NCBI RefSeq assembly: GCF_003025005.1
Contig: NZ_PVSS01000006.1
Location: 124,001 to 188,000, forward strand
From: Brumimicrobium mesophilum
Lineage (GTDB): Bacteria; Bacteroidota; Bacteroidia; Flavobacteriales_D; Crocinitomicaceae
DNA length: 64,000 bases
Direction of reading: 5' to 3'
Part shown: positions 9,589 to 18,372 of the stretch, one piece after another
Layout of the letters: every line of letters starts with the position of its first letter
Numbering within the stretch: position 1 is the stretch's first letter
The notes under the pieces: model-generated
What the model was told of the DNA's origin: nothing
The model's input: the letters and a program-made list of their open reading frames with translations, nothing else
The model's database searches: none
Program-made: the position numbers and the translations under genes

Positions 9589-9744
9589 GCTAAACAAATG
9601 TTTTATAAAACTCCCATTGATAATGGGTTGAGAAGCATTCAGAGAATAATTAACTTGATGTAGAAATTACGCTGAAATAACATTTTTACAGGCTATTTTA
9701 TTATCTGAATAAGATGGTATAAATATTGGTGTAATCTTTCAATT

Positions 9745-10647
9745 ATGAAACTATTTAAACGCTTTGTATTTTTCATTTTTTGCATGAGTTTTCCTCAATT
9801 CTCACAGGCTGGAATTACAATAAAAAAAGCACTATCCGAAAGTTATTATTCTATCGAAAATTCAAATAGGAAATTTCAATATAATTCCGTCAATATTGAT
9901 GAATACGACGATGAAATTATTCAAATTATCAATAAATACAGTAATTTAAATAGATTTGGTGGTATTTATGAATACGCTAAAGTGATAGATTTAATCCTCG
10001 TAGAAATTAATAAACTGGAATTTGTATCCGATGCTTTTTATGACAAATGTGCAGTGAAAAATTCGATATTCCCTGTTCCATTCAGGATAGGTGTTAAACT
10101 TTTAGTAAACGACTTGACCATAGAAAAATGCTATGATATTGTGGTATGTCCAGTTGACGAGAGAAAGCGTTTTTTCGGAAAAAGCAGGAAAATCTTGAGT
10201 AATAGAGTTGATTATTTAAGCAATTACATTAAAAATGGGTTTATAGATGAGCAAAGAGCGATTTGCGCAACTATTTCGAAATATGATGATGTTTGGAAAG
10301 TGAGAGATGAGTTAGCACTAAATATGGTTTTTATGGATACCCTCAATTATTTTGTTGTTGACTCTTTAACACATAATTTGGGACTGATTTCGGATGACCA
10401 ATTAGTGATTACCAAATACATGAAATATATTGGGGAAGAAGAAATCACTTTAAAACGCATTAATAATTTACCATTTTACATTGCCGTATTCCCACAAACG
10501 ACGCTCATGAAAAATCAAACTTATTTGTTTACAGTAATTTTTCCATTTGAAAATAACGTCAGACCATTTCAAACTGAACTAGGATTTGAATTATCCAATG
10601 GAAGTAGTTTAATGTTTGAATTTAAAGGGAATAATCAAATTAAATAA
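9745..10647 (+). CDS. Secreted protein of unknown function
   Basis: The protein has 300 residues, a signal peptide (hydrophobic 5-20, ending in SQAG) and no recognisable domain. Two Cys pairs (DKCAVKN and KCYDIVVCP, with a later ICATIS) could form disulfides in the periplasm. The stop is 6 bases from the next start, so it is probably co-transcribed with the beta-barrel-like gene at 10654. I can give no function. Confidence 0.65.
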   Translation: MKLFKRFVFFIFCMSFPQFSQAGITIKKALSESYYSIENSNRKFQYNSVNIDEYDDEIIQIINKYSNLNRFGGIYEYAKVIDLILVEINKLEFVSDAFYDKCAVKNSIFPVPFRIGVKLLVNDLTIEKCYDIVVCPVDERKRFFGKSRKILSNRVDYLSNYIKNGFIDEQRAICATISKYDDVWKVRDELALNMVFMDTLNYFVVDSLTHNLGLISDDQLVITKYMKYIGEEEITLKRINNLPFYIAVFPQTTLMKNQTYLFTVIFPFENNVRPFQTELGFELSNGSSLMFEFKGNNQIK

Positions 10648-10653
10648 ATCATC

Positions 10654-11385
10654 ATGAAATTAAAAAGAATAGCCCTTATCATTAGTTTGATTGTATTTGC
10701 AAATTTTTCAATGGCACAAACTCCTGATGCTGAGTTTAGCGACGATGTGTTGGGAGGTTTTATAATAATGCCAATTGAAATTCCTGTAATTGACAACAGT
10801 GATTTGAACACTGCTTTATCAGAATTCGGATTCCCCTCTTTAAACCATCCTACTATCAATTTTGGAATCGGACTTCAATTATATACCAACAGATGGATTA
10901 CAAATTTTTCCTTTATTAAGACTGCGCAGAGAAAAAGCAGTGAAACGTTTAGCACTGAGGCAGAATATCGATCGACTTCCTTAAGTATTGGATATGATTT
11001 GATCAAAAATTACCGCTATTCTATCTATCCATATATTGGTTTCAAAGGTTATGGTTTAAATTATTTATATCGTGAAAAATCAGCTAGCGAAACGAATTTT
11101 AATGATTACTTCAATAATCCACTTGAATACAAGGAATTTCATTCTTCAAGAGCAAATTTAGATTTGGGAATAGGTGCTTCTTTCCAATGGTTCTTTTTAA
11201 TTAATTTAAGGGCAGGATATTTATTGCCGTTTGAGAATGCAAGTTGGAGGATAAATAATAACAATGATAAATTAGGTGATTCACCTGGGTTGGATTATAA
11301 TTATTATTTTTCTTTAACCATCGGACTTGGTGGAATTACAAGCGATGCAGAAGCAAGAAGACCCGTGTATGAGTCTGAACTATAA
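10654..11385 (+). CDS. Putative outer membrane beta-barrel protein
   Basis: The 243-residue protein has a signal peptide ending in SMAQ at about residue 22. The mature part alternates short amphipathic strands with aromatic girdles, for example GIGLQLYTNRWITNFSFI, TSLSIGYDLIKNYRYSIYPYIG and INLRAGYLLPFE. This is typical of small 8- to 10-strand porin-family barrels in Bacteroidota. Conserved GLGASFQWFF-like glycine-rich strands support the fold only, not a function. The end (RRPVYESEL) extends past the last strand, so it lacks the usual terminal aromatic. It lies 6 bases after the 9745 gene. Confidence 0.65.
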   Translation: MKLKRIALIISLIVFANFSMAQTPDAEFSDDVLGGFIIMPIEIPVIDNSDLNTALSEFGFPSLNHPTINFGIGLQLYTNRWITNFSFIKTAQRKSSETFSTEAEYRSTSLSIGYDLIKNYRYSIYPYIGFKGYGLNYLYREKSASETNFNDYFNNPLEYKEFHSSRANLDLGIGASFQWFFLINLRAGYLLPFENASWRINNNNDKLGDSPGLDYNYYFSLTIGLGGITSDAEARRPVYESEL

Positions 11386-11409
11386 AGTAATACAAATTTT
11401 ATCCATTAA

Positions 11410-11622
11410 ATGATAGGTTTTCAACACGAGAAAGCAATAATTATTTCTATTGTGGTGTTGGTCATTCTCATCAATTGAATGGCTTTGAAAATGGAAAATG
11501 AACAATTCAGCGCTTAGAGCGTTTTATTTGTGGAAACAATTGATGGTTGGGAAATGTACATCACTGCTCATGTGTATGAAACTAAGGGTAAGAATTCTTA
11601 TGATTCATTAATCAACTGCTAG
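11410..11622 (+). pseudogene. Possible decayed ORF with two in-frame stops
   Basis: One frame reads a single hydrophobic helix (IIISIVVLVILIN), a TGA at 11476, a short segment, a TAG, then a soluble segment including DGWEMYITAHVYETKG up to a TAG at 11620. All three parts are in the same frame, as expected for a small membrane-anchored gene with nonsense mutations. It could also be chance. The rest of the 338-base gap (11386-11723) shows nothing else. Confidence 0.25.
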
Positions 11623-11723
11623 ATTACACCGTTTTTTTGTCTCCATTGTTCGTTTTATTCACATAGCCGATAATTGTTATGACAACTAAAGATTATTGGC
11701 ACTACATTTAAAAAAACATTACT

Positions 11724-13163
11724 ATGATAAAAAAATACCTACTTATAGCTGCTCTTGGTTCAGCTACCTTGACATTAATTTCTGCGGGACTATCAGAAAC
11801 AACAAGCAAAATTGAGTCCTACATGCCGCTACCAACCTCTTCAGGTGGTGCCGGATCAAATGGATTAGGTGATCGAACTGGAAGTCCTTTGTCTGCTGCA
11901 ACATGTGCTGCTTGTCACAATGGTGGAGCTTTTGGAGCTTCGATTTCAATGCAACTTTTGGATAATGGAGTTCCAGTAACTACTTATACGGCTGGTAACA
12001 ATTACACCATTGAATATACCGTTTCAGGATCATCTAACGGATTTGGTTTTCAAGGTGGAGCACTAACAAGTGCAAATGCTGCCGGTGGTTCATTTAGTTC
12101 TCCTTCTGCTGGAGCTCAAACAGTAAGTATTTCAGGAAGACCTTATGTTGAACATTTAGGTTTATCAACTAGTGGAACTTTTCAAGCAACTTGGACTGCT
12201 CCAGCTGCTAATACAGGATCAGTTAATTTTTATGGGATTGGAATAGCTGCAAACGGTAATGGAGGAACTTCTGGAGATCAAGTAACAGCGCCTCAATCAA
12301 TGACAATTACGGAATCTGTTCAGCCATCACTTACTTACCCTGGAAATCCATTTTGTTCAGATGAAATGAGTCAAGCTCCTCAAGTAATTGGTGTTTCCAA
12401 CGGAACATTTAGTGCAGGATCAGGATTGGTAATCAATGCAGTAAATGGAGAAATTGATGTTGCAGCTTCAACACCTGGAATGTATACCGTTAATTATGTT
12501 TATGCTTCAGGTACTTTAACTACAGGCGTAACGATTAATCCAAATTATACAACAACTGCAAATGCAATAATTTGTGAAAATGAAACTTTAACTTTTGGAA
12601 CACAGACTTTGGATGCATCAAATGCCGGTTTAAACACTGAAATCTTCCAATCAATTGATGGTTGTGATTCCACCGTAAACTTAACTTTAGCTGTGGAAAC
12701 AATTGATAATACAACTTCAATTGTTGGTGATACACTGACTGCAAACCAAACTGGTGCAACTTACCAATGGGTAGATTGTGACAATGGAAACGCAGCAATT
12801 TCTGGAGCGACAAGTATGACTTTCACTCCAATGGTGTCAGGAAATTTTGCCGTAGAAATATCCCTAAACAATTGTGTTGAAACTTCTAATTGTACTTTTG
12901 TTGATCTACTTGCAATTGATGAATTTGAAATCGAATCAATTGTAGTTTATCCAAATCCTGTTAATGATATTCTTGAAATTAAAAATATGAATCAGTTTGG
13001 TGAGATTAATACAATCACTTTGATTGATGCAAATGGAAAAATAGCCAAGCAAATAGCTGTGAATAGCACTTCAGTAGATGTGGAAGGTTTAGAATCAGGA
13101 ATTTACTATTTAAGAATTAAAGGGAGTCAAGGAATTTCAACTATTAAAGTTGTCAAAAAATAG
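11724..13163 (+). CDS. T9SS type A cargo protein with N-terminal CxxCH domain
   Basis: The protein has 479 residues. A signal peptide covers about 1-22. The first domain (about 35-200) carries CAACH at residues 61-65, followed by a Reeler-like beta-sandwich (NYTIEYTVSGSSNGFGFQGG), the arrangement seen in choice-of-anchor V proteins. The middle (200-400) is Ig-like repeat material with Thr/Asn-rich strands and TYQWVDC. The C-terminus, about 405-479, is a type A sorting domain (VVYPNPVNDILEI, GLESGIYYLRI, ending VKK) that directs export by T9SS and attachment to the surface. The CxxCH could bind heme c or be structural. An intrinsic terminator follows. Confidence 0.85.
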   Translation: MIKKYLLIAALGSATLTLISAGLSETTSKIESYMPLPTSSGGAGSNGLGDRTGSPLSAATCAACHNGGAFGASISMQLLDNGVPVTTYTAGNNYTIEYTVSGSSNGFGFQGGALTSANAAGGSFSSPSAGAQTVSISGRPYVEHLGLSTSGTFQATWTAPAANTGSVNFYGIGIAANGNGGTSGDQVTAPQSMTITESVQPSLTYPGNPFCSDEMSQAPQVIGVSNGTFSAGSGLVINAVNGEIDVAASTPGMYTVNYVYASGTLTTGVTINPNYTTTANAIICENETLTFGTQTLDASNAGLNTEIFQSIDGCDSTVNLTLAVETIDNTTSIVGDTLTANQTGATYQWVDCDNGNAAISGATSMTFTPMVSGNFAVEISLNNCVETSNCTFVDLLAIDEFEIESIVVYPNPVNDILEIKNMNQFGEINTITLIDANGKIAKQIAVNSTSVDVEGLESGIYYLRIKGSQGISTIKVVKK

Positions 13164-13185
13164 TTCTGTGACATTCAATTTTTTG

Positions 13186-13215
13186 AAAAGCATCGTCAAT
13201 TGGCGGTGCTTTTTT
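13186..13215 (+). terminator. Intrinsic terminator of the T9SS cargo gene
   Basis: A 12-bp stem (13186-13197 with 13202-13213, two G-U pairs) with an AATT loop is followed by a T-run, 22 bases after the stop codon. Confidence 0.85.
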
Positions 13216-13302
13216 CTGAGTTAAAGGGAAGATAGAAAGGAAGAGGGAAGTGATAAGTTTACAAATGATATTTTAGCGGCCGGACATCAATTGGTGGCAA
13301 AT

Positions 13303-13800
13303 GAGCCATAAGACAGGATAAACGCTTTCTAAAGGTCTGTTTTACCATTCCTTAATCTCAGGAATGATTCGGTCAGTAATACTGCTTATTGTTCCATCGG
13401 AGATCTCAAAATCATAGAGCTCTTTTAAATGACTTTGGATGTCTGAATAACTCATCCCTAAGCCATATAAACCCAGTATTTTCTTGTCTATATCGCTTGA
13501 TAATGTGACTTGCCTTTTCCCTACTGCAGCGGGCTCAAAACTACCATTCCTGTCTCGAGGTGTTTGTAACTCAAAAGTACCTAAACTGCTCTCCATATTC
13601 TTTCTCCCAGAGCCATTGCGCCTGTTCTTAGCAGGTTTAGTCTCTTTTACATGTTCTGATATTTCCGCTTCCAAAGATGCTTCTAACACCATTTTAATTA
13701 ATGGAGTGAAAACTCCACCATGCCCTGTTAAAGGCTTTCCGGTTTTGACACTGGCCACCAGGTCTTTCGAAAATTGTTCAAAATCGAATTTCTCTTTCAT
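13303..13800 (-). pseudogene. IS256-family transposase, 5' fragment with nonsense codon
   Basis: From the ATG at 13800 the protein runs MKEKFDFEQF onward for about 152 residues, with IS256 motifs: GGVFTPLIKMVLEASLEAE, RNRRNGSGRKN-like basic segment, PRDRNGSFEP, LYGLGMSYSDIQSHL and IIPEIKEW. A TAA at 13344-13342 then replaces the Gln (CAA) expected after EIKEW, and the same frame continues with NRPLESVYPVLWL before homology ends at about 13303, just before the first catalytic Asp of the DDE triad. An in-frame TTG at 13809 is an unlikely start because it lies in the leader hairpin. It cannot be active. Confidence 0.85.
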
Positions 13801-13853
13801 AATCGTCAAAATTTACTTCATTTTTATTTAAAAAATAAATTTTGACACAGTTT
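13303..13853 (-). mobile_element. Truncated IS256-family insertion sequence
   Basis: Only the transposase start and one end of the element remain. The end near 13853 reads, on the minus strand, AAACTGTGTCAAAATTTATT, similar to the TGTGTAAAA/TGTGTCAAA termini of IS256-type elements. Homology stops abruptly at about 13303, so the other two thirds and the second terminal repeat are gone. An 11-bp inverted repeat (13805-13815 with 13836-13846) lies in the leader. Confidence 0.8.
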
Positions 13854-13854
13854 A

Positions 13855-14163
13855 ATGAACATACTCCTTTGGAATGAATTAAAATCAAAAGCAGGTAAAA
13901 CTGTAATTGAAATCACAGAATTCTTCGGAATATGCTTCAAAGCCGAAACCATAAAACACTCGCTAAAATTCCTCAAACTGCAACTTTGTACGTAGTTTTA
14001 CACAAAACTTATAATCACTGCGAGCATCTCTGAATTCAGAATAACCAAAAAATAGTTCATAGAATTTCTATATGAGTTTAGAAAACGAATTTTGTTAAAT
14101 GCGGATGATGTAACAAAAGTTGAAGGTGGTGGTAATTATGAAGAAGACATAATAAAAAACTAA
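13855..14163 (+). other. Decayed sequence beside the IS remnant
   Basis: A 46-codon ORF (13855-13995) starts two bases outside the IS end and reads LLWNELKSKAGKTVIEITEF; a second open stretch before 14163 encodes LLNADDVTKVEGGGNYEEDI without a start. Neither matches a family I know. They may be scraps of a gene hit by the IS. No RNA gene or clear promoter is visible in this gap. Confidence 0.3.
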
Positions 14164-14172
14164 GTTTGACAT

Positions 14173-14934
14173 GTGGTATCCGACCCAATCAAAAAAACAT
14201 TCAATTTGCAATTAGAAATAGAAAATCCAAGAATCAAATGTTACAAATGCTTAAGGCCTGCAAGCACTTGTATTTGTAAACACATCAGTCCTTTGCACAC
14301 CAAGACGAGGTTTATTATTCTTATGCACCCGATGGAGTACAACAAGGAGAAAAACGGAACGGGACGTATGACCAATCTTCAGCTTGAAAATTCAGAAATT
14401 ATTGTTGGTGTTGATTTCACCGATAATAAACGTGTGAATGAAATACTGAATAAAGAAAATAGTTCTTCTTTTTTGCTTTATCCAGGGAAAGATAATTTCA
14501 ACTTATCGACCAGAGAAAGTTCAGAAATCATTTTATTTATGGGGGATGACCCGCACATCTTCCTGCTTGATGGAACTTGGCCTTGCGCTCGAAAAATGCT
14601 TAAAATGAGTAAGAACTTACAAAAACTAAAAAGAGTGAGTTTTGACAATAAAATCAAATCGAAATTTATTATCAAGCAACAACCAGAAGCTCTTTGTTTG
14701 AGTACGATTGAATCCGTATTTACTGTCTTGAATTTACTCAAGAAAGGTGACTTTGAACAATGCAACACTGAGAATTTCCTTTTGCCTTTCGAAAAAATGA
14801 TTGAGCATCAACTCGAATTTATCCTTCACCCAGATAATGAAAGCTATCATTCAAATGCGAACAGAGAGTACATACCGAAGAACATGTACAAGAAAGACTC
14901 GGAAAGAAATATTTTTTTTGAACAAGAAGGTTAG
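14173..14934 (+). CDS. DTW-domain tRNA-uridine aminocarboxypropyltransferase
   Basis: The 253-residue protein contains the Cys cluster CYKCLRPASTCICK (residues about 18-31), which probably binds a metal, then LMHPMEYNKEKNGTGRM and the DTW signature as LLDGTWPCARKMLK, near residues 132-145. DTW enzymes such as TapT/TuaA transfer the 3-amino-3-carboxypropyl group of SAM to a tRNA uridine (acp3U). The only start before the Cys cluster is GTG at 14173; the next ATG is inside the domain, so GTG is likely. The C-terminus (to 253) is a little longer than usual. Confidence 0.85.
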   Translation: MVSDPIKKTFNLQLEIENPRIKCYKCLRPASTCICKHISPLHTKTRFIILMHPMEYNKEKNGTGRMTNLQLENSEIIVGVDFTDNKRVNEILNKENSSSFLLYPGKDNFNLSTRESSEIILFMGDDPHIFLLDGTWPCARKMLKMSKNLQKLKRVSFDNKIKSKFIIKQQPEALCLSTIESVFTVLNLLKKGDFEQCNTENFLLPFEKMIEHQLEFILHPDNESYHSNANREYIPKNMYKKDSERNIFFEQEG

Positions 14935-15017
14935 CTGTTTATAATGTTGAAATTGATTAAGTTCAACCGGAATCATATTTAAAACGCTATCACAAATCAA
15001 TAAGAATAATAAAACAA

Positions 15018-15665
15018 ATGACAGCTGAAGAATTCATAGAAACTTTAGAAATGATTGATCGGGATTATCCTGGAGCAATTCCTAAAAGAGAAATTTTTGC
15101 TTTGGCGAAAGAATATCAGCAAATGCCAGTCGATGAGGTGGTGAAATTATTGAAAAGTAACTCAGATGATCAAAAACTCAGTGCTGTTTCAATTTTAGAT
15201 TGGAAAGCAAGAAACAAGAAAACTTCCGAAGAACAACGGAAAACCATTTTTGAAGCTTACATCGATAATCATGAATTTATTGTTGATTGGGGAATGGTTG
15301 ACAGAGCAGCGCCTTATGTTGTTGGAGGATACTTGCATGATAAGAACAGGAAGCCTTTGTATGATTTAGCGCATTCCAAAAACCCAATGGAACGCCGTAC
15401 AGCCATTGTGAGTACATATTTTTTTATTCGCAAAAATGAAATTGAAGATACTTTTAAAATTGCTGAAATTCTAGTTCACGATACTGAACATTTCGTTCAA
15501 ACTGCAGTAGGAAGTTGGGTGAGAGAAGCTGGAAAACGAGATGAAGAAAAATTAAGGAATTTTCTTGATCAATACGCTGCCGAAATGCCTAGAATTATGA
15601 TACGTGGCGCGATAAAGAAATTAGATTCCGAAACGAGGAGGTATTATTTGAGTTTGAAAAGGTAA
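15018..15665 (+). CDS. AlkD-like DNA alkylation repair glycosylase
   Basis: This 215-residue, all-helical HEAT-like repeat protein matches the DNA alkylation repair family. Conserved features include VVKLLKSNSDDQKLSAVSIL, the DWGMVDRAAPYVVGG motif (residues about 90-104, with the family's catalytic-type Asp), NPMERRTAIVST, and the TAVGSWVREAGKRDE helix near the end. Members remove positively charged N3- and N7-alkylated purines from DNA. Length is close to the usual 220-240. Confidence 0.85.
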   Translation: MTAEEFIETLEMIDRDYPGAIPKREIFALAKEYQQMPVDEVVKLLKSNSDDQKLSAVSILDWKARNKKTSEEQRKTIFEAYIDNHEFIVDWGMVDRAAPYVVGGYLHDKNRKPLYDLAHSKNPMERRTAIVSTYFFIRKNEIEDTFKIAEILVHDTEHFVQTAVGSWVREAGKRDEEKLRNFLDQYAAEMPRIMIRGAIKKLDSETRRYYLSLKR

Positions 15666-15743
15666 TTTGTTTTCAAATTTTAGTAAAATAAATAACTTAG
15701 CTATTCGGAAAGGAAGAATATTATTATTATTAAGTGGAATAAA

Positions 15744-16082
15744 ATGAACTTCAATCAAAAAGTTACAGACTATATAAGCAATGCTTCAGACGAGCAAGTT
15801 GAAATCTTGGATCATTTGAGAAAGTTGATTCATGAATCAGTATCTGGAGTTTCTGAAGAAATAAAATGGGGTTTTCCTGTTTTTTGTAGGACCAAAGATT
15901 TTGCTTACTTCAGATATGCTAAAAAACATTTAACGCTTGGTTTCTATAACATAGAAAAAATCGAAGATCCTGATGGACTTTTGGAAGGGAGCGGAAATAC
16001 CTTGAAGCACATTAAGATTAAAAAAATGAGCGATATTAATGAAGAGCTATTGAAAGAATGGTTTAAATCTATATCGGAGTAG
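15744..16082 (+). CDS. DUF1801 (YdhG-like) domain protein
   Basis: The 112-residue protein is a single DUF1801 domain: LDHLRKLIHESVSGVSEEIKWG, FPVFCRTKDFAYF and YAKKHLTLGFYN. The fold is a small alpha/beta domain related to frataxin-like YdhG proteins, with no agreed function. It lies 78 bases after the AlkD-like gene and 16 bases before a DUF2200 gene, so the two small genes may be co-transcribed. Confidence 0.88.
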   Translation: MNFNQKVTDYISNASDEQVEILDHLRKLIHESVSGVSEEIKWGFPVFCRTKDFAYFRYAKKHLTLGFYNIEKIEDPDGLLEGSGNTLKHIKIKKMSDINEELLKEWFKSISE

Positions 16083-16098
16083 GTGATTTAAAAAATAA

Positions 16099-16470
16099 AT
16101 GAGAATGAAAGTTACAGAAGAACATAATAAACGTGTGGCGAAATTAACTTTTGCTTCAGTATATCCACATTACGTTACAAAAGTTGAAAAAAAAGATAGA
16201 ACACAAGATGAATTGCACCAGGTAATTGAATGGCTCACAGGTTTTGATTTAGATAAAATAAATGAGCTTATTAAAGAAAAAGTTACATTTAATACTTTTT
16301 TTGAAAGGGCTAAATTAAATCCAAATGCCTCATTAATAAAAGGTGTAATTTGTGGATATCGTATTGAGGAAATCGATAATGAACTTACCCAAAAAGTTAG
16401 ATATCTGGATAAGTTAGTGGATGAATTGGCCAAAGGTCGAAAAATGGAGAAGATTTTACGTGAAGGATAG
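16099..16470 (+). CDS. DUF2200 family protein
   Basis: A 123-residue cytosolic protein matching DUF2200: VAKLTFASVYPHYVTKVEKK, ELHQVIEWLTGF, FFERAKLNPNASLIKGVICGYRIEEI and the closing LVDELAKGRKMEKILR. The family's function is unknown. ATG occurs at 16099 and 16105; the spacing to DUF1801 is short either way. Confidence 0.88.
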   Translation: MRMKVTEEHNKRVAKLTFASVYPHYVTKVEKKDRTQDELHQVIEWLTGFDLDKINELIKEKVTFNTFFERAKLNPNASLIKGVICGYRIEEIDNELTQKVRYLDKLVDELAKGRKMEKILREG

Positions 16471-16608
16471 GGTTTACTCAATTGCTGCTTATAACACTAT
16501 TTTTTGAACAAGTTTTATTTCCTATTCTCAGTAGGTTTTCCTATATTTACTTGAAATGAAGTTTGTAAAATGATGATTTTCTAAATGTTCACTCAAAAAC
16601 ATAGAGCA

Positions 16609-16791
16609 ATGAAAACGAAAGAAAAATGGTATAACAGTCCACAGTTGGTTGGAACTTTATTGATGTTTTGGCCTCCGTTTGGTTTGTATGGACTTTATAA
16701 AAGCGAGAATATTGATTCTAAAATGAAAATTGCCATATATGGAGTTTTTGTCTTTATAATTGTTTTATTTTTAGTGATTCATTTTGGGTAA
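16609..16791 (+). CDS. Small two-helix membrane protein
   Basis: From the ATG at 16609 the product has 60 residues; an ATG at 16585 would add eight. It has two hydrophobic segments, one around LLMFWPPFGLYGLYKS and a C-terminal IAIYGVFVFIIVLFLVIHF. The FPPxGLYGLWKS-like pattern recurs in small membrane proteins of Bacteroidota and Firmicutes. No function is known. Confidence 0.6.
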   Translation: MKTKEKWYNSPQLVGTLLMFWPPFGLYGLYKSENIDSKMKIAIYGVFVFIIVLFLVIHFG

Positions 16792-16858
16792 AATGTCGTC
16801 ATTTTCTTCAATTATAGATTAGCTACCTTATAATACTACAATTAATACTACTGTCTTT

Positions 16859-18193
16859 ATGAAAATTACCATTTTATCAGTATTAAGTGTTTTCTCAACT
16901 CTAATTTGTTTTGGTCAGTCTGAATTGGTCTATTTCGATACAGATGAGCATTCCTTAACAAATGAAACCAAATTAAAACTAGATGCTATTATTCAGGTAA
17001 CGAAGAATAATTCAAAGATTAATGAAATTGGCATTATTGGGCACACAGATGCGGATGCTTCTTTCGAATACAATAAAGAATTATCCTTGAAGAGAGCAAA
17101 AAGCGTCAAAAATTATTTGATCTCGAAAGGATTAAACAATAGGTTTCATGTTTTTTCAAAAAGTGAAAGTGAAGTTCTTAATGAAGGACTTACAGAAATA
17201 GAAAAAGCCAATAATAGAAGAGTAGAAATAATCTTAGACTATGACACTAATAATTCTATATATGAAACCTTGGATAAAGATTTTCAAGTTTACAAAATAT
17301 CATCACAAAAAGACACTTTAATAACCTGTCTAGAAGGAACAGTTTTAGACATAGGAAAAGATGTTTTTGCACTGAAAAATAAGTCTTCTGATCTAATCAT
17401 CAAGGTGAAGGAGTATTATAACAAATCTGATTTTATTTCCGCTAACTTAACTACCCTCACCAACAATAATGAGTTGCTCGAATCTCGTGGAATGATAAAC
17501 ATTGAGGCTTATCAAGACGGTGAAGAAATCCAATTAAAGGAGGATAAATCATTAGGCATCTTTTTCAAAGACAGAGAAGTAGATGATGGAACTGGAATTT
17601 TTATAGGTTCGGAAGATAATAATGAAGTTATTTGGAATCAATCATGGAGTGGATTTACTGACATCTCGTCTTACGGTTGGTCTGTTACTTATTATGAAGG
17701 TGGAGATACCATAAAAAAATCACAATGGTGGTATGAAAAAATTGATACTGTTACTTATAAAATAAGGCATACTATTCAAAAAGGTGTAGAAAAGTATGAC
17801 ACTTTAAATGCAGAAAGTGAGATGTTAATGAAAGATTTAATGCTTTCTTCATCTTCTTTGGGATGGATAAATTGTGATAGATTTTACAAAAGTGATGGGC
17901 CAAAGACAGACTTTGTGGTAGAAATTAATGAGGATTTTTCACCTGATATTTCCATCGTTTTTTCGGAAATTAACTCTGTGCTTCCCTATTCATATCGAGA
18001 GGACAATAAATTTATTTTTAATAATGTTCCTCAAGGTATGAAAATTTCAATTGTTGGATTATATAAAAGTACTCAAGACGACCAAATCTATTTTGCAAGC
18101 GAAAAGTCATTAACCAAATCAAAATCGCACGATAATTTAGTTTTCAAATTAGTAGAAGAGGCTGATTTAAAGGAAAAGTTTAAATCTTTGTAA
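16859..18193 (+). CDS. OmpA-domain protein with unknown C-terminal region
   Basis: The 444-residue protein has a signal peptide ending in CFGQ (about residue 20) and, directly after it, an OmpA-like peptidoglycan-binding domain (about 24-137): VYFDTDEHSLTNETKLKLD, IIGHTDADASFEYNKELSLKRA and ANNRRVEIIL. The remaining 300 residues are beta-rich and unrecognised. In most OmpA-family proteins the domain is at the C-terminus, so this order is reversed. It should tether a periplasmic or outer-membrane domain to the cell wall. Confidence 0.8.
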   Translation: MKITILSVLSVFSTLICFGQSELVYFDTDEHSLTNETKLKLDAIIQVTKNNSKINEIGIIGHTDADASFEYNKELSLKRAKSVKNYLISKGLNNRFHVFSKSESEVLNEGLTEIEKANNRRVEIILDYDTNNSIYETLDKDFQVYKISSQKDTLITCLEGTVLDIGKDVFALKNKSSDLIIKVKEYYNKSDFISANLTTLTNNNELLESRGMINIEAYQDGEEIQLKEDKSLGIFFKDREVDDGTGIFIGSEDNNEVIWNQSWSGFTDISSYGWSVTYYEGGDTIKKSQWWYEKIDTVTYKIRHTIQKGVEKYDTLNAESEMLMKDLMLSSSSLGWINCDRFYKSDGPKTDFVVEINEDFSPDISIVFSEINSVLPYSYREDNKFIFNNVPQGMKISIVGLYKSTQDDQIYFASEKSLTKSKSHDNLVFKLVEEADLKEKFKSL

Positions 18194-18372
18194 GTAAACA
18201 AGTTTGTCAAATAGTACTTTAAATCTATAAAATTGGTCATACAGAAGAATTTGAAATTTTATGGTCACCATGTAGGCATATTGCATAGATTTCGGATCAA
18301 AAACTAAATTAGAAAAAGTATAAATGCTATATTTCCATATCGATTAAATTATTGAAAAACGAAGGATTTCAA

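Noticed and set aside
13855-13995. 46-codon ORF next to the IS remnant as a real gene
   Set aside because: No family match, no promoter or ribosome site, and it starts at the IS edge; kept only as decayed sequence.
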